In this document: positions 8,696-16,495 of the stretch, in pieces
Numbering within the stretch: the stretch's first letter is position 1
Layout: each line of letters begins with the position of its first letter
Origin: Desulfurobacterium pacificum
GTDB taxonomy: Bacteria > Aquificota > Aquificia > Desulfurobacteriales > Desulfurobacteriaceae
Assembly: GCF_900182835.1 (NCBI RefSeq)
Contig: NZ_FXUB01000001.1
Span: forward strand, 310,001-374,000
DNA length: 64,000 nt
Reading direction: 5' to 3'
Notes under the pieces: generated by a model
The model's database searches: none
Told to the model about the DNA's origin: nothing
What the model saw: the letters and a program-made list of their open reading frames with translations, nothing else
Translations under genes and position numbers: made by a program

Positions 8696-9994
8696 CTACA
8701 TCACGCAGTCAAGGTTGTTGTAATAGTAAGTGACGCCGTATTTTTTCTTCATCTCTTTCAGCATCTGGTCGGCAACTTCCTGAAACTTCTGATGGCTGAG
8801 CATTCTCTTAATTGAACCGTAGGCATCCCCATAAGGAATCTGCTTTGGCGGAATTCTCTTTTCAACAATAACTAAAAGAGTTAAGCCGTTAGGCATTTCA
8901 ACAACGGCTTTATCCTGCTTGTTTTCAAATACGAGCGTTGCAACGGGATTTTTGCCAACGTCTGAAGCCAAAACTTTCCACTTTCTACCTGTTTTGAAGA
9001 CTTCAGGAGGAATAGCTTCTTTGGGGGATTTTCCTTTCTTAATTAAGTCTAAAGCTTTCTTAGCTTCCTCTTTATTTGCAAACTGATAAATAACAACCTG
9101 AGCCTGTTCAGGCATCTTCATTTCACTCTTATGCTCCTCGTAATATTTCTTAATTTCATTATCAGAAACCTTTACTTTCGCCATCAGTTCCTTCTCAAAA
9201 GCTCTTACAGCTGCATCCTCTTTCATACGGTTAACAAGGCTGGCAAATTCCGGTTCCTTGTCCATTCCCTTTTCAAGGGCTTTAAGGTAAAGAACGTAGT
9301 AAGTAATCGCTTTTTTGAGAGAGTCCCCAGTAACCGTTTTACCCATGAGCGGTTTAACATCAGAGTAGCGAATCTCTCTACCGTTATAGACAGCAACAAC
9401 AGTGTTATCGTTCAGTTTCTTTAAATCAACTTTTTTAAACTGAATCTCTTTTTGAACTTTATTAAACGCCTCGTTCCTTAACTTTTGAAACTTCTGAGCT
9501 TCAAGATTCATTTTGATAAAGCGCTTTTCCATAGGAGAAACTTTCTTTCCTTTGTAGTATTTCTTTATTGCCTCCTCAACCTCCTTATCTGTAACCGTAT
9601 AGTCCTTTATTTGAGAGTTGAGGTATCTCATGGCAAGTTGCTGCATCTCAAAGCGTTTAAAGCGATTTTTAACTTCTGGAGTATCAAATAGACCTTTATC
9701 CTTTTCATAAAGAACTATAAGTTGTCTATCAACTATTTTTTGAAGGAGCTCCTTTTTACCCTCCTTACCGCTATAAAACTTTTTCAAAGCCCACTGAGGA
9801 ATCGTTTTTTCAATCTCTTTATAGTAAGCAACGGTTATCGTTTTATCTCCTACCTTTGCAAGTGGCGTGTTAGCGTTACAAACTTTTTGTTGAGTAGTCC
9901 TTGTTGGCGCGCTCTCTGACGTTTTTTTCTCAGTTTTATGTCCGCAACCTGCCAAAAGTAAAAGCGCCGTTGAAACTGCTATCAGCTTTCTCAT
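8696..9994 (-). CDS. SurA/PpiD-like periplasmic chaperone lipoprotein
   Basis: 432 residues. Signal peptide with lipobox LLLLAGC at residues 13-19, so the mature protein is a lipoprotein facing the periplasm. The following region (TPLAKVGDKTITVAYYKEI...VDRQLIVLYE) is the N-terminal chaperone domain of SurA/PrsA-type peptidyl-prolyl isomerases, repeated in weaker form around residues 205-270. A C-terminal segment (PEQAQVVIYQFANKEEAKKAL) resembles a divergent parvulin domain without a clear active site. Likely an outer membrane protein folding factor. Start ATG at 9994 has GGAGG seven bases upstream. Confidence 0.8.
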   Translation of the reverse strand: MRKLIAVSTALLLLAGCGHKTEKKTSESAPTRTTQQKVCNANTPLAKVGDKTITVAYYKEIEKTIPQWALKKFYSGKEGKKELLQKIVDRQLIVLYEKDKGLFDTPEVKNRFKRFEMQQLAMRYLNSQIKDYTVTDKEVEEAIKKYYKGKKVSPMEKRFIKMNLEAQKFQKLRNEAFNKVQKEIQFKKVDLKKLNDNTVVAVYNGREIRYSDVKPLMGKTVTGDSLKKAITYYVLYLKALEKGMDKEPEFASLVNRMKEDAAVRAFEKELMAKVKVSDNEIKKYYEEHKSEMKMPEQAQVVIYQFANKEEAKKALDLIKKGKSPKEAIPPEVFKTGRKWKVLASDVGKNPVATLVFENKQDKAVVEMPNGLTLLVIVEKRIPPKQIPYGDAYGSIKRMLSHQKFQEVADQMLKEMKKKYGVTYYYNNLDCVM

Positions 9995-10037
9995 TTAAAA
10001 CCTCCAAAAGTTTTGAAAGGATTGTATCAAAGTATAA

Positions 10038-10349
10038 TTAGAATCCGATTAAATTTAAAATTTTTCCAAGTAAAACCATAAAACCTCCTGCTATAAACCA
10101 GCCAAGCAGAAGTTTACTCCTTTTGTATAAGAGATAAGAAACAGGAAAGAGGAACAACAACCATAAAAAAGAAACTGTTGCAGAAAAAGAGGGAGAAGGT
10201 GCGTAATAGAGCTTAGCTACATTGTAAACAAGTGCATAGGTTTTAAAATCCACCCACCCCGCCACGCAAAAAACGGAGCAGATAAAGAGTGAGAAAAAGT
10301 GGAAAAGTAACATTCCTAAAAGAAAACTAAAAACTTTCAAATTTTCCAC
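10038..10349 (-). CDS. Small hydrophobic membrane protein, unknown function
   Basis: 103 residues with three likely membrane helices (about 5-28, 47-70 and 78-100) and few charged residues. It overlaps the stop of the upstream ADP-ribosylglycohydrolase gene by one base, so it is translated from the same message. No family recognised. Confidence 0.6.
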   Translation of the reverse strand: MENLKVFSFLLGMLLFHFFSLFICSVFCVAGWVDFKTYALVYNVAKLYYAPSPSFSATVSFLWLLFLFPVSYLLYKRSKLLLGWFIAGGFMVLLGKILNLIGF

Positions 10350-11314
10350 TACTCTATTTTCTCCAAGAGTTTTTCTGAAAGGAGAAGCAGGTAATCGGAA
10401 CTTTCAAGGCATTCTACCCAGTCACGAGGTATCGCTTCAAATCCTAAATATCCGCCGGATAGAGCGCCGGTTATGAAGGCTATGGCATCTGTATCTCCAC
10501 CAAACTCTCCATAGGTGTTGGCTGCCGCAAGAACAGCCTTCCTGAAATCGCGGGGATGTTGAAGTAAAACGTAAACGGCAAGTGAGAAGGCTTCGGGTGC
10601 GTAAGAACCGTTTCCGATTAAAAGGATTGCATCGTCCATCGTTTCAACGTTTTTCTGAAGAACGTTTGTCACAAGGTCAAGGTAGGATTTAACCGTTTCT
10701 GTTTGCGCGTATTCTCTTAAAACTTCTAAGAAGCCGAACCTGTCTTCTGGCGTGTCCAGTAAAACTCTACCCGAGATAACTTCAGAAACGGCAACGGCTA
10801 AAACACCTGCAGTGTCTATCAGAGTTTCATCTCTGTGGGTTACAGAAGCTATAAGACAGCCTTCCTCATAGGCATCTGAAGGACTATCCCATCTGTAAAT
10901 GCCACCTGCAACGGCAGGAACTGCACCGTCTATGTCACAGGATTTAACTCTTGCTTCATCTATGTCAAGCCCACCTGCATAACCTAAAGCGGCGTTAAGG
11001 TGGGAGCCGGCAGGGTAGCGGTGGGATTTTTCGTCTTTTGCCCACTCAATCAGCTTTTCAAGATAGGCAACCTCATCAAAGTAGCCTTTCTCGGCGTAAA
11101 CTTCTAAAACTTTTATAAAGATTTGCGTTTCGTGGGAAAACTGACCTTTTTTCAAAAATGGACATACTGAATTGGGGGAAGGATTAACAAAACCTATTAT
11201 TGCTGTGCCGTAGGATTTTTTGACCGTTTCTCTGTCCATCTCTTCAACTAACGTTCCTAAAGCATCGCCTATCGCTGCACCTACTATCGTTCCTTTTACT
11301 CTGCTTTCAAGCAT
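10349..11314 (-). CDS. ADP-ribosylglycohydrolase family protein
   Basis: 321 residues. The family's metal-binding elements are present: VGAAIGDALGTLVEEMDRE at the N-terminus and GGDTDAIAFITGALSGGYLG near the C-terminus, with SVTHRDE in between. Members remove ADP-ribose from proteins or small molecules; DraG is the best-known bacterial example. No dinitrogenase reductase ADP-ribosyltransferase gene is nearby, so the substrate is unknown. ATG at 11314 follows AGGAGGCATCT. Confidence 0.85.
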   Translation of the reverse strand: MLESRVKGTIVGAAIGDALGTLVEEMDRETVKKSYGTAIIGFVNPSPNSVCPFLKKGQFSHETQIFIKVLEVYAEKGYFDEVAYLEKLIEWAKDEKSHRYPAGSHLNAALGYAGGLDIDEARVKSCDIDGAVPAVAGGIYRWDSPSDAYEEGCLIASVTHRDETLIDTAGVLAVAVSEVISGRVLLDTPEDRFGFLEVLREYAQTETVKSYLDLVTNVLQKNVETMDDAILLIGNGSYAPEAFSLAVYVLLQHPRDFRKAVLAAANTYGEFGGDTDAIAFITGALSGGYLGFEAIPRDWVECLESSDYLLLLSEKLLEKIE

Positions 11315-11332
11315 AGATGCCTCCTGAAAAAA

Positions 11333-11361
11333 TTAGCAGATACAAATTTAAATCCTATAAT
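11333..11361 (+). promoter_or_regulatory. Candidate sigma-70 promoter for the 11391 operon
   Basis: TTAGCA at 11333-11338, a 17-base spacer, then a perfect TATAAT at 11356-11361. The first plus-strand gene starts 30 bases downstream. It sits in the 76-base divergent gap. Assigned by pattern only. Confidence 0.45.
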
Positions 11362-11390
11362 TTACATTACCACCAGAAACGGAGAGAACC

Positions 11391-12842
11391 TTGCTTCCGG
11401 ACAGGAAAGTAGCGCTGAAAAACTATAGAGAATTGAAGCTGAGGAAAAAAGCATTCATTTATTCTCTCTTAATTCCAGGACTGGGACAGTTTTTAACCGG
11501 TAGAAGAATAACCGGAATAGCGTTTTTAACGTTTTTTCTCTTTCCGTTTTACTATCTCTACTTAATAGGTTTTTCATTAAATTACGGAACAATTTCTCTA
11601 CTTCTATCCCAATCAATTCTTTACTTTTTGCAGGCATGGGACGCATTGAAGTCAGCTAAAAGGGAAACGTCGCCGTGTGAGGATTTTTGCCCTGCAAAAG
11701 TAAATATTCCAGCGTTTATGGGGAAGTGTGAGGAAGGAGATGTGGAAGGGGCGTGGGGGATTTTTTCTATCTATTCTCCTTTTCCATTCACCCTAGGTGA
11801 AATATGCCATGCTCCCTGTGAAGAAAAGTGCGGAATACTTCCAGAAAGACCTTTAAAAATAAGAGAAGTCCACAGAGAATTAGGAAAAACATTTAACCAG
11901 GAAATTGAAGTTAAAAATAGAACACCTTTTTTTCCACTAACTAACAAAAAAGTAGCAGTAATAGGCGGGGGAATTGCAGGTATAACAGCAGCCTACTATT
12001 TAGCATCAACAGGTATTCAAGTTGACCTCTTTGAAAAAGAAAAGGAATTAGGTGGAACCCTAAACTTCATTCCGGAATTCAAACTTGACAAAAAACTATT
12101 CAAAAAAGAAATAGCTTTAGCCACTTCGTTCAACTGTATCCGAATATTTACAGAAAAGGAAGTAAAATCAATACCGAAAACCTACGATGCAGTAATAATA
12201 GCAGTAGGAAGTCAAAAAGAAAAGCAACTCAAAATCCCCACCCACGGCACCCCCAACATCATCTACCCTCTCTCTTTCCTCAAAAATCCCCCCCACCCCC
12301 TCACCTCAAAAAAAATCGTCATCATCGGTGCCGGAGATACCGCCTTTGATGTAGCAAGATTAGCCGTCCGCTCAGGCGCAGAAGCAATCGTCTTTTACCG
12401 CAGCGACGAAAGCTCAATGAAAGCCCAGAAAAAAGAAATATCAGCTGCAATAAAAGAAGGCGTAAAAATCTATACAGATTGTCAGCCCGAAAGAATAGAA
12501 AACAACACAATCTTCTTCAGTTGCGGCAAAGTAACCTTTGACTACTTAGTCCCCGCAATAGGATTTGAGAAAGACGAAAAACTCATCAAAAAGCTGCAAT
12601 CAAGCCACCCAAACGCCGTATTAGCCGGAGATGCAGAAAACGGCATGTCAAACGCAGCGTTAGCCTCATACTCAGGTAAACTGGCAGCCTACAAAGTCCT
12701 CAAAATGCTAAATTTACACAGCAGGGCATGGTTCACAGTTGACGTTAAAGGAAGAAAACCTGCCAGAGCACAGGGCAAAAACGTATTTTTAGTCTCAGAA
12801 AGTTCCCTGTGTCAGCACTGCGGCGAAAAGGTAAGGAGTTAA
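11391..12842 (+). CDS. Fusion of small integral-membrane domain with GltD-like FAD/NAD(P) oxidoreductase
   Basis: 483 residues. Residues 1-90 carry a basic start and hydrophobic helices around LLIPGLGQFLTGRRITGIAF, a TM2-like sequence. Residues about 93-155 hold the N-terminal iron-sulfur domain of glutamate synthase small subunit/DPYD-type enzymes (CEDFCPAKVNIP, then CHAPCEEKCG). Residues 185 on give two Rossmann folds: VAVIGGGIAGITAAYYLAS (FAD) and IVIIGAGDTAFDVARLA (NAD(P)H). The C-terminus has CQHCGEKVRS, a possible extra metal site. No GltB, SudA or NfnA partner is adjacent. Start is TTG with GGAGAG six bases upstream. The membrane fusion is unusual; the substrate is unknown. Confidence 0.82.
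   Translation: MLPDRKVALKNYRELKLRKKAFIYSLLIPGLGQFLTGRRITGIAFLTFFLFPFYYLYLIGFSLNYGTISLLLSQSILYFLQAWDALKSAKRETSPCEDFCPAKVNIPAFMGKCEEGDVEGAWGIFSIYSPFPFTLGEICHAPCEEKCGILPERPLKIREVHRELGKTFNQEIEVKNRTPFFPLTNKKVAVIGGGIAGITAAYYLASTGIQVDLFEKEKELGGTLNFIPEFKLDKKLFKKEIALATSFNCIRIFTEKEVKSIPKTYDAVIIAVGSQKEKQLKIPTHGTPNIIYPLSFLKNPPHPLTSKKIVIIGAGDTAFDVARLAVRSGAEAIVFYRSDESSMKAQKKEISAAIKEGVKIYTDCQPERIENNTIFFSCGKVTFDYLVPAIGFEKDEKLIKKLQSSHPNAVLAGDAENGMSNAALASYSGKLAAYKVLKMLNLHSRAWFTVDVKGRKPARAQGKNVFLVSESSLCQHCGEKVRS
12231..12302 (-). repeat. Double G-tract/GGGATTTT motif in the membrane-redox fusion gene
   Basis: Two copies read on the minus strand, 12231-12255 and 12282-12302, about 50 bases apart. The plus strand between them is a C-rich pyrimidine tract and codons end in C far more than in the rest of the gene. 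Confidence 0.55.
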
Positions 12843-12845
12843 AGT

Positions 12846-13259
12846 ATGGAAAAGTTAGCACCAAGACTTGAAGACTACCTTGAAACTATATATCTCTTAG
12901 AAAAAGAAAACGGCGTAGCGCGAGTAAAAGAAATTGCCGAAAAGCGAAACGTCAAAATGCCAACCGTTACAGAAGTCCTAAGAAGGTTATCAGAAAGAGG
13001 TTACATTAACTACGAACCCTACGGCTACGTTACAACAACAGAAAAAGGCAAAGCTTACGCAGAAAAGATATACAACAAGCACGAAGCTATAATAAATTTC
13101 ATGAAAAAAGTTCTACTACTGCCGGAAGAAAAAGCCGAAGAGGAAGGATGTCTCATGGAACACCACCTTTCACCAGAAACGGTAGAGAGGCTCAAACAGC
13201 TAACAGATTTTTTCACAGAAAAAAACTTAGATGGAGAGTTTAAAAAGTGGCTAAAATAG
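12846..13259 (+). CDS. DtxR/MntR-family metal-dependent transcriptional regulator
   Basis: 137 residues. N-terminal winged helix (LEDYLETIYLLEKENGVARVKEIAEKR region, recognition helix near MPTVTEVLRRLSERG) and C-terminal dimerisation/metal domain with EEEGCLMEHHLSPE, supplying Glu, Cys and His ligands. The Cys recalls iron-type DtxR more than manganese-type MntR, but this is weak. The SH3 domain of DtxR is absent. It begins four bases after the fusion redox gene and overlaps the following mqnE paralogue by 13 bases. Confidence 0.85.
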   Translation: MEKLAPRLEDYLETIYLLEKENGVARVKEIAEKRNVKMPTVTEVLRRLSERGYINYEPYGYVTTTEKGKAYAEKIYNKHEAIINFMKKVLLLPEEKAEEEGCLMEHHLSPETVERLKQLTDFFTEKNLDGEFKKWLK

Positions 13260-14377
13260 AAGAGATAGTTAACCCTCAATTGGTTGAAGATAAAAACCTT
13301 ATCAAAATAGCTGAAAAAATCCTAAACAACGAAAGACTCTCTTTTGAAGATGGTATTAAACTATTTGAAACCAACGACATTCTTACGTTGGGCAAGTTAG
13401 CAGACTACGTAAACAGAAAAAAGAACGGACGTCTGGTTTACTTCGTTGTCAACAGACACATCAATCTTACAAACCTCTGTGTAGGAAACTGCAAGTTCTG
13501 CGCTTTTAGGAGAGAAAAAGGAGACCCTGATGCCTATGAACTGACCATAGACCAGGTTCTGCAAAAGATAGAAGAATTCAAAGGAGTTTCCGAAATCCAC
13601 ATAGTCAGCGGATTACATCCCGACTGGAACTACGACTACTACGTTCAACTTCTCAAAGCAATAAAGGAATCTTTCCCCCACATTCACGTCCAGGCATTCA
13701 CTGCAGAAGAAATAGACCACCTTTCACGAATTTCAGGAAAACCGATAGAAACAGTCCTATCAGAATTGATAGAAGCAGGTCTTGACTCAATCCCCGGCGG
13801 CGGTGCCGAAATATTCAACGAATCCCTCAGAAAAGAACTATGCCCACACAAACTTTCATCGGAAAGGTATCTTAAAATCCACGAAACAGCCCACAAATTC
13901 GGTTTAAAATCAAACGCTTCAATCCTTTACGGTCACGTAGAAACCTACGCAGATAGAGTTAACCACCTCTTAAAACTAAGAGAACTTCAGGATAAAACAG
14001 GCGGATTTCAAGCCTTCATGGCTTTTGCCTACCACCCGGAAAATACCCGTTTAGGCGGCAAGTTCACCACAGGTTTTGACGATATAAAGATGCTTTCTGT
14101 AGCAAGGCTAATTTTAGACAACTTCCAGCATATAAGGGCGTTCTGGATAATGTTAGGTGAAAAGTTGGCACAGGTTTCGCTTCATTTCGGAGTTAACGAT
14201 TTAGACGGAACCGTTGTAGAAGAATCAATAACGAGGTCTGCAGGCGCAAAAACAGATTCATTCATGCCAAAAGAAAGACTCATAAAGCTGATAAGAGAAG
14301 CAGGAAAAATCCCCGTAGAACGCGACACTGTATACAACGTAATCAAAATTTACGAGGAGCAACTATGGAACAACTAA
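13247..14377 (+). CDS. mqnE: MqnE-like radical SAM aminofutalosine synthase, paralogue 1
   Basis: Futalosine route to menaquinone: MqnE adds the enolpyruvyl group of chorismate-derived 3-(1-carboxyvinyloxy)benzoate to an adenosyl radical, giving aminofutalosine. 376 residues. The radical SAM cysteines are in CVGNCKFCAF, followed by SGLHPDWNYDYY, IPGGGAEIFNESLRKELCPHKL and the GHVETYADRVNHL helix. CofH/CofG are excluded by PGGGAEIF. GTG start at 13247 follows GGAGAG and overlaps the regulator. It differs from paralogue 2 at positions usually conserved (SGLHPD, FAYHPENTRLGG), so it may have specialised. Confidence 0.83.
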   Translation: MAKIEEIVNPQLVEDKNLIKIAEKILNNERLSFEDGIKLFETNDILTLGKLADYVNRKKNGRLVYFVVNRHINLTNLCVGNCKFCAFRREKGDPDAYELTIDQVLQKIEEFKGVSEIHIVSGLHPDWNYDYYVQLLKAIKESFPHIHVQAFTAEEIDHLSRISGKPIETVLSELIEAGLDSIPGGGAEIFNESLRKELCPHKLSSERYLKIHETAHKFGLKSNASILYGHVETYADRVNHLLKLRELQDKTGGFQAFMAFAYHPENTRLGGKFTTGFDDIKMLSVARLILDNFQHIRAFWIMLGEKLAQVSLHFGVNDLDGTVVEESITRSAGAKTDSFMPKERLIKLIREAGKIPVERDTVYNVIKIYEEQLWNN

Positions 14378-15486
14378 TTTCCCTACTTGACAAGGAATTA
14401 ATACCTATAGCAGAAAAGGTTTTCAACGGCGAAAGGCTCTCTTTTGAAGATGGCTTAAAGCTCTTTGAGTCAAGCAACTTAACAGCAATAGGAATGCTGG
14501 CAAACTACGTTGCAGAAAAGAAAAACGGAAAATTCGCCTACTTTAACGTAAACGTTCACATAACCCCAACCAACATCTGCATCGGCACCTGCAAGTTCTG
14601 TGCTTTCAGAAAAAGCAAAAACGACCCAGACGCCTATGAATTAACTACAGAAGAAATAGTCAAAAAACTAAAAGACTACTACTCTCAAAACCCAAATCTC
14701 ACAGAAGTTCACATAGTAGGCGGATTACACCCCGACTGGAACTACAACCGCTTCATTGAAATAATAAGAGCAGTAAGAGAAAACTTCCCCGATATCCACA
14801 TTAAAGCTTACACCGCAGAAGAAATCAAATACATAGCTGAAAAGGGTAACAAAAGCGTAGAAGAAACTCTGCACGAACTAATAGAAGCAGGACTTAATTC
14901 AATTCCAGGCGGCGGTGGAGAGATATTCAACGAAAGAATCCGCCAGAAGATATGTCCTGAAAAGATAACCGCCGAGGAATACCTGCAAATTCACAAAACA
15001 GCCCATAGAATGGGGCTAAAATCCAACGCAACCATGCTTTTCGGTCACGTAGAAACTTATGCAGACAGAGTTGACCACCTTATTAGGTTAAGAGAAGCTC
15101 AAGATGAAACGGGAGGCTTTCAAACTTTTATTCCCCTTGCCTTTCACCCACTAAACACGAAAATCCCCAACGCCAATTACACAACAGGCGTTGATGAACT
15201 TAAAACGATAGCTGTTTCAAGGCTAATCTTAGACAACTTCCCACATATCAAAGCCTACTGGATAATGTTAGGTGAAAAGGTTGCCCAAATAGCCCTTCAG
15301 TTCGGCGCAGACGATATAGATGGAACAGTAACGGAAGAAGACATAACTCAAGCAGCAGGAGCAAGAGCAGGACAGTCAATTCCTAAAAGCAGACTCATAA
15401 AACTAATCAAAGAAGCAGGAAAAATCCCCGTAGAACGCGACACCATCTACAACGTCCTTCACATATACAATTCGGAGAAACAATGA
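14365..15486 (+). CDS. mqnE: MqnE radical SAM aminofutalosine synthase, paralogue 2
   Basis: 373 residues, tandem copy of the preceding gene and overlapping it by 13 bases (ATG behind GAGGAGCAACT). Radical SAM motif CIGTCKFCAF, canonical GGLHPDWNY, IPGGGGEIFNERIRQKICPEKI, and NATMLFGHVETYADRVDHL. These match classical MqnE better than the first copy does. A 33-base identical block near the 3' end of both genes is described under findings. Menaquinone is the expected acceptor for the HyaABC hydrogenase encoded at 25-29 kb. Confidence 0.88.
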   Translation: MEQLISLLDKELIPIAEKVFNGERLSFEDGLKLFESSNLTAIGMLANYVAEKKNGKFAYFNVNVHITPTNICIGTCKFCAFRKSKNDPDAYELTTEEIVKKLKDYYSQNPNLTEVHIVGGLHPDWNYNRFIEIIRAVRENFPDIHIKAYTAEEIKYIAEKGNKSVEETLHELIEAGLNSIPGGGGEIFNERIRQKICPEKITAEEYLQIHKTAHRMGLKSNATMLFGHVETYADRVDHLIRLREAQDETGGFQTFIPLAFHPLNTKIPNANYTTGVDELKTIAVSRLILDNFPHIKAYWIMLGEKVAQIALQFGADDIDGTVTEEDITQAAGARAGQSIPKSRLIKLIKEAGKIPVERDTIYNVLHIYNSEKQ

Positions 15487-15881
15487 AAACCCTTTTTGAC
15501 AAACTAAAGAAAGCGTTAGAAAAAGATGAAAACGTCGTATTCGCCTACGTTTTCGGTTCACACGTTAACGGAATTCCTACACCCAAAAGCGACGTTGACG
15601 TAGCCGTATACTTTAAAAAACCGCCAAGAGGAACAGAAATACTTGACTACGCCGTAAAACTTTCAAACTTCCTTAACAAAGAAGTTGATTTGGTAATTTT
15701 TAACCTCGCCTCACCGTTTACCCGCTTCCATATACTTAATACAGGCGAACCGCTGATAGTGAAAGACTCTGAAGCCCTCGCAGAGTTTAAGAGAAAAACG
15801 ATGATAGACTACGAAGAATACAAATACATGGCGGAGGCATTCTTTGCTGAACAGAAAGTTAATAGAGAGAAAGCTAAGTAA
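15483..15881 (+). CDS. MntA-type minimal nucleotidyltransferase (antitoxin of HepT), module 1
   Basis: 132 residues. The nucleotidyltransferase motif is GSHVNGIPTPKSDVDVAVYF, a perfect GSx10DxD, with a third acidic residue in VDLVIF. In MntA-HepT systems this enzyme AMPylates and silences the HepT RNase. It overlaps the mqnE stop by 4 bases and the hepT gene by 38 bases, so the pair rides on the menaquinone operon. Confidence 0.85.
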   Translation: MKTLFDKLKKALEKDENVVFAYVFGSHVNGIPTPKSDVDVAVYFKKPPRGTEILDYAVKLSNFLNKEVDLVIFNLASPFTRFHILNTGEPLIVKDSEALAEFKRKTMIDYEEYKYMAEAFFAEQKVNREKAK

Positions 15882-16272
15882 AATCGTAGAATACGTAAAC
15901 GAAATAAGACAAACAGAAATCAAAGATTTCCACGAATTTCGGAACAACGTAATAGTGAAAAGGTTTATTGAAAGAAACCTTGAATTAGCCATAGAACAGG
16001 CAATAGACATCTGCAGACATATAGCCGTTTCAACGCTTAAAAAACTTCCCGAAAGTTACGCTGAATGTTTTGAACTATTAAAAGAAAAAGGGGTAATTCC
16101 TGAAAAACATGCAGAAACTTACAAAAAGATGGCTAAGTTCCGTAACCTTCTCATTCATATGTATGATACCGTTGATGACGAAATAGTTTACGGCATCTAC
16201 AAAAAACACCTTTCAGACTTCGACCTATTCGTAAACGATATAAACCAATACCTTCAAAATCATTCACCCTAA
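15844..16272 (+). CDS. HepT-family toxin (HEPN RNase), module 1
   Basis: 142 residues, all-helical DUF86/HEPN protein. The catalytic RX4HXY motif is intact in RNLLIHMY (about residues 98-105). Start is TTG at 15844, six bases after GGAGG at 15833-15837; no ATG in a fitting position. It overlaps the partner antitoxin gene. Established for the family: HepT is a tRNA- or mRNA-cleaving toxin neutralised by MntA. Confidence 0.83.
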   Translation: MLNRKLIERKLSKIVEYVNEIRQTEIKDFHEFRNNVIVKRFIERNLELAIEQAIDICRHIAVSTLKKLPESYAECFELLKEKGVIPEKHAETYKKMAKFRNLLIHMYDTVDDEIVYGIYKKHLSDFDLFVNDINQYLQNHSP

Positions 16273-16273
16273 A

Positions 16274-16293
16274 TTTACAATTTAGCATATAAT
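16274..16293 (+). promoter_or_regulatory. AT-rich promoter-like site before the 44-residue membrane peptide
   Basis: A perfect TATAAT at 16288-16293 lies 32 bases before the small gene. A 7-base inverted repeat, CTAAATT-TAC-AATTTAG, spans 16269-16285 just upstream and could be an operator. No good -35 box is seen at the right distance. Confidence 0.35.
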
Positions 16294-16324
16294 TACCTTT
16301 AGCATTCTCTACTGGAGGTGGAAA

Positions 16325-16459
16325 ATGGACCAGAACACCATCTTAGGCATAATCTGCACAATCATAGCAATCGCTCTACCTCTCTCTTTCGCCATCTTAG
16401 CCTGGAAACACACCTTAGAAGAAAAGAAAAAGCAGAAAGAACAGGAAGGAGAAAAATAG
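16325..16459 (+). CDS. 44-residue single-pass membrane peptide
   Basis: Short gene supported by a strong ribosome site (GGAGGTGGAAA then ATG) and by its product: a short polar start, MDQN, one membrane helix (about residues 6-27, Ile/Ala/Leu), then a highly charged tail of Lys and Glu (EEKKKQKEQEGEK). The layout resembles CcoQ-like or other small stabilising subunits, but no partner is adjacent. It lies between hepT and dnaX. Function unknown. Confidence 0.6.
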   Translation: MDQNTILGIICTIIAIALPLSFAILAWKHTLEEKKKQKEQEGEK

Positions 16460-16495
16460 TAGAATATCTTTCACAACTTAACCGAAAGAGGAATA

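Noticed and set aside
14296-15443. Counting the motif copies in the two mqnE genes as independent
   Set aside because: They are homologous positions in a duplication and count as one observation for the motif argument.
13247-15486. The tandem radical SAM genes as CofG/CofH of F420 synthesis, linked to the FrhB-like protein
   Set aside because: Both carry the PGGGAEIF/PGGGGEIF and GHVETYADRV features of MqnE; CofH-type residues are absent.
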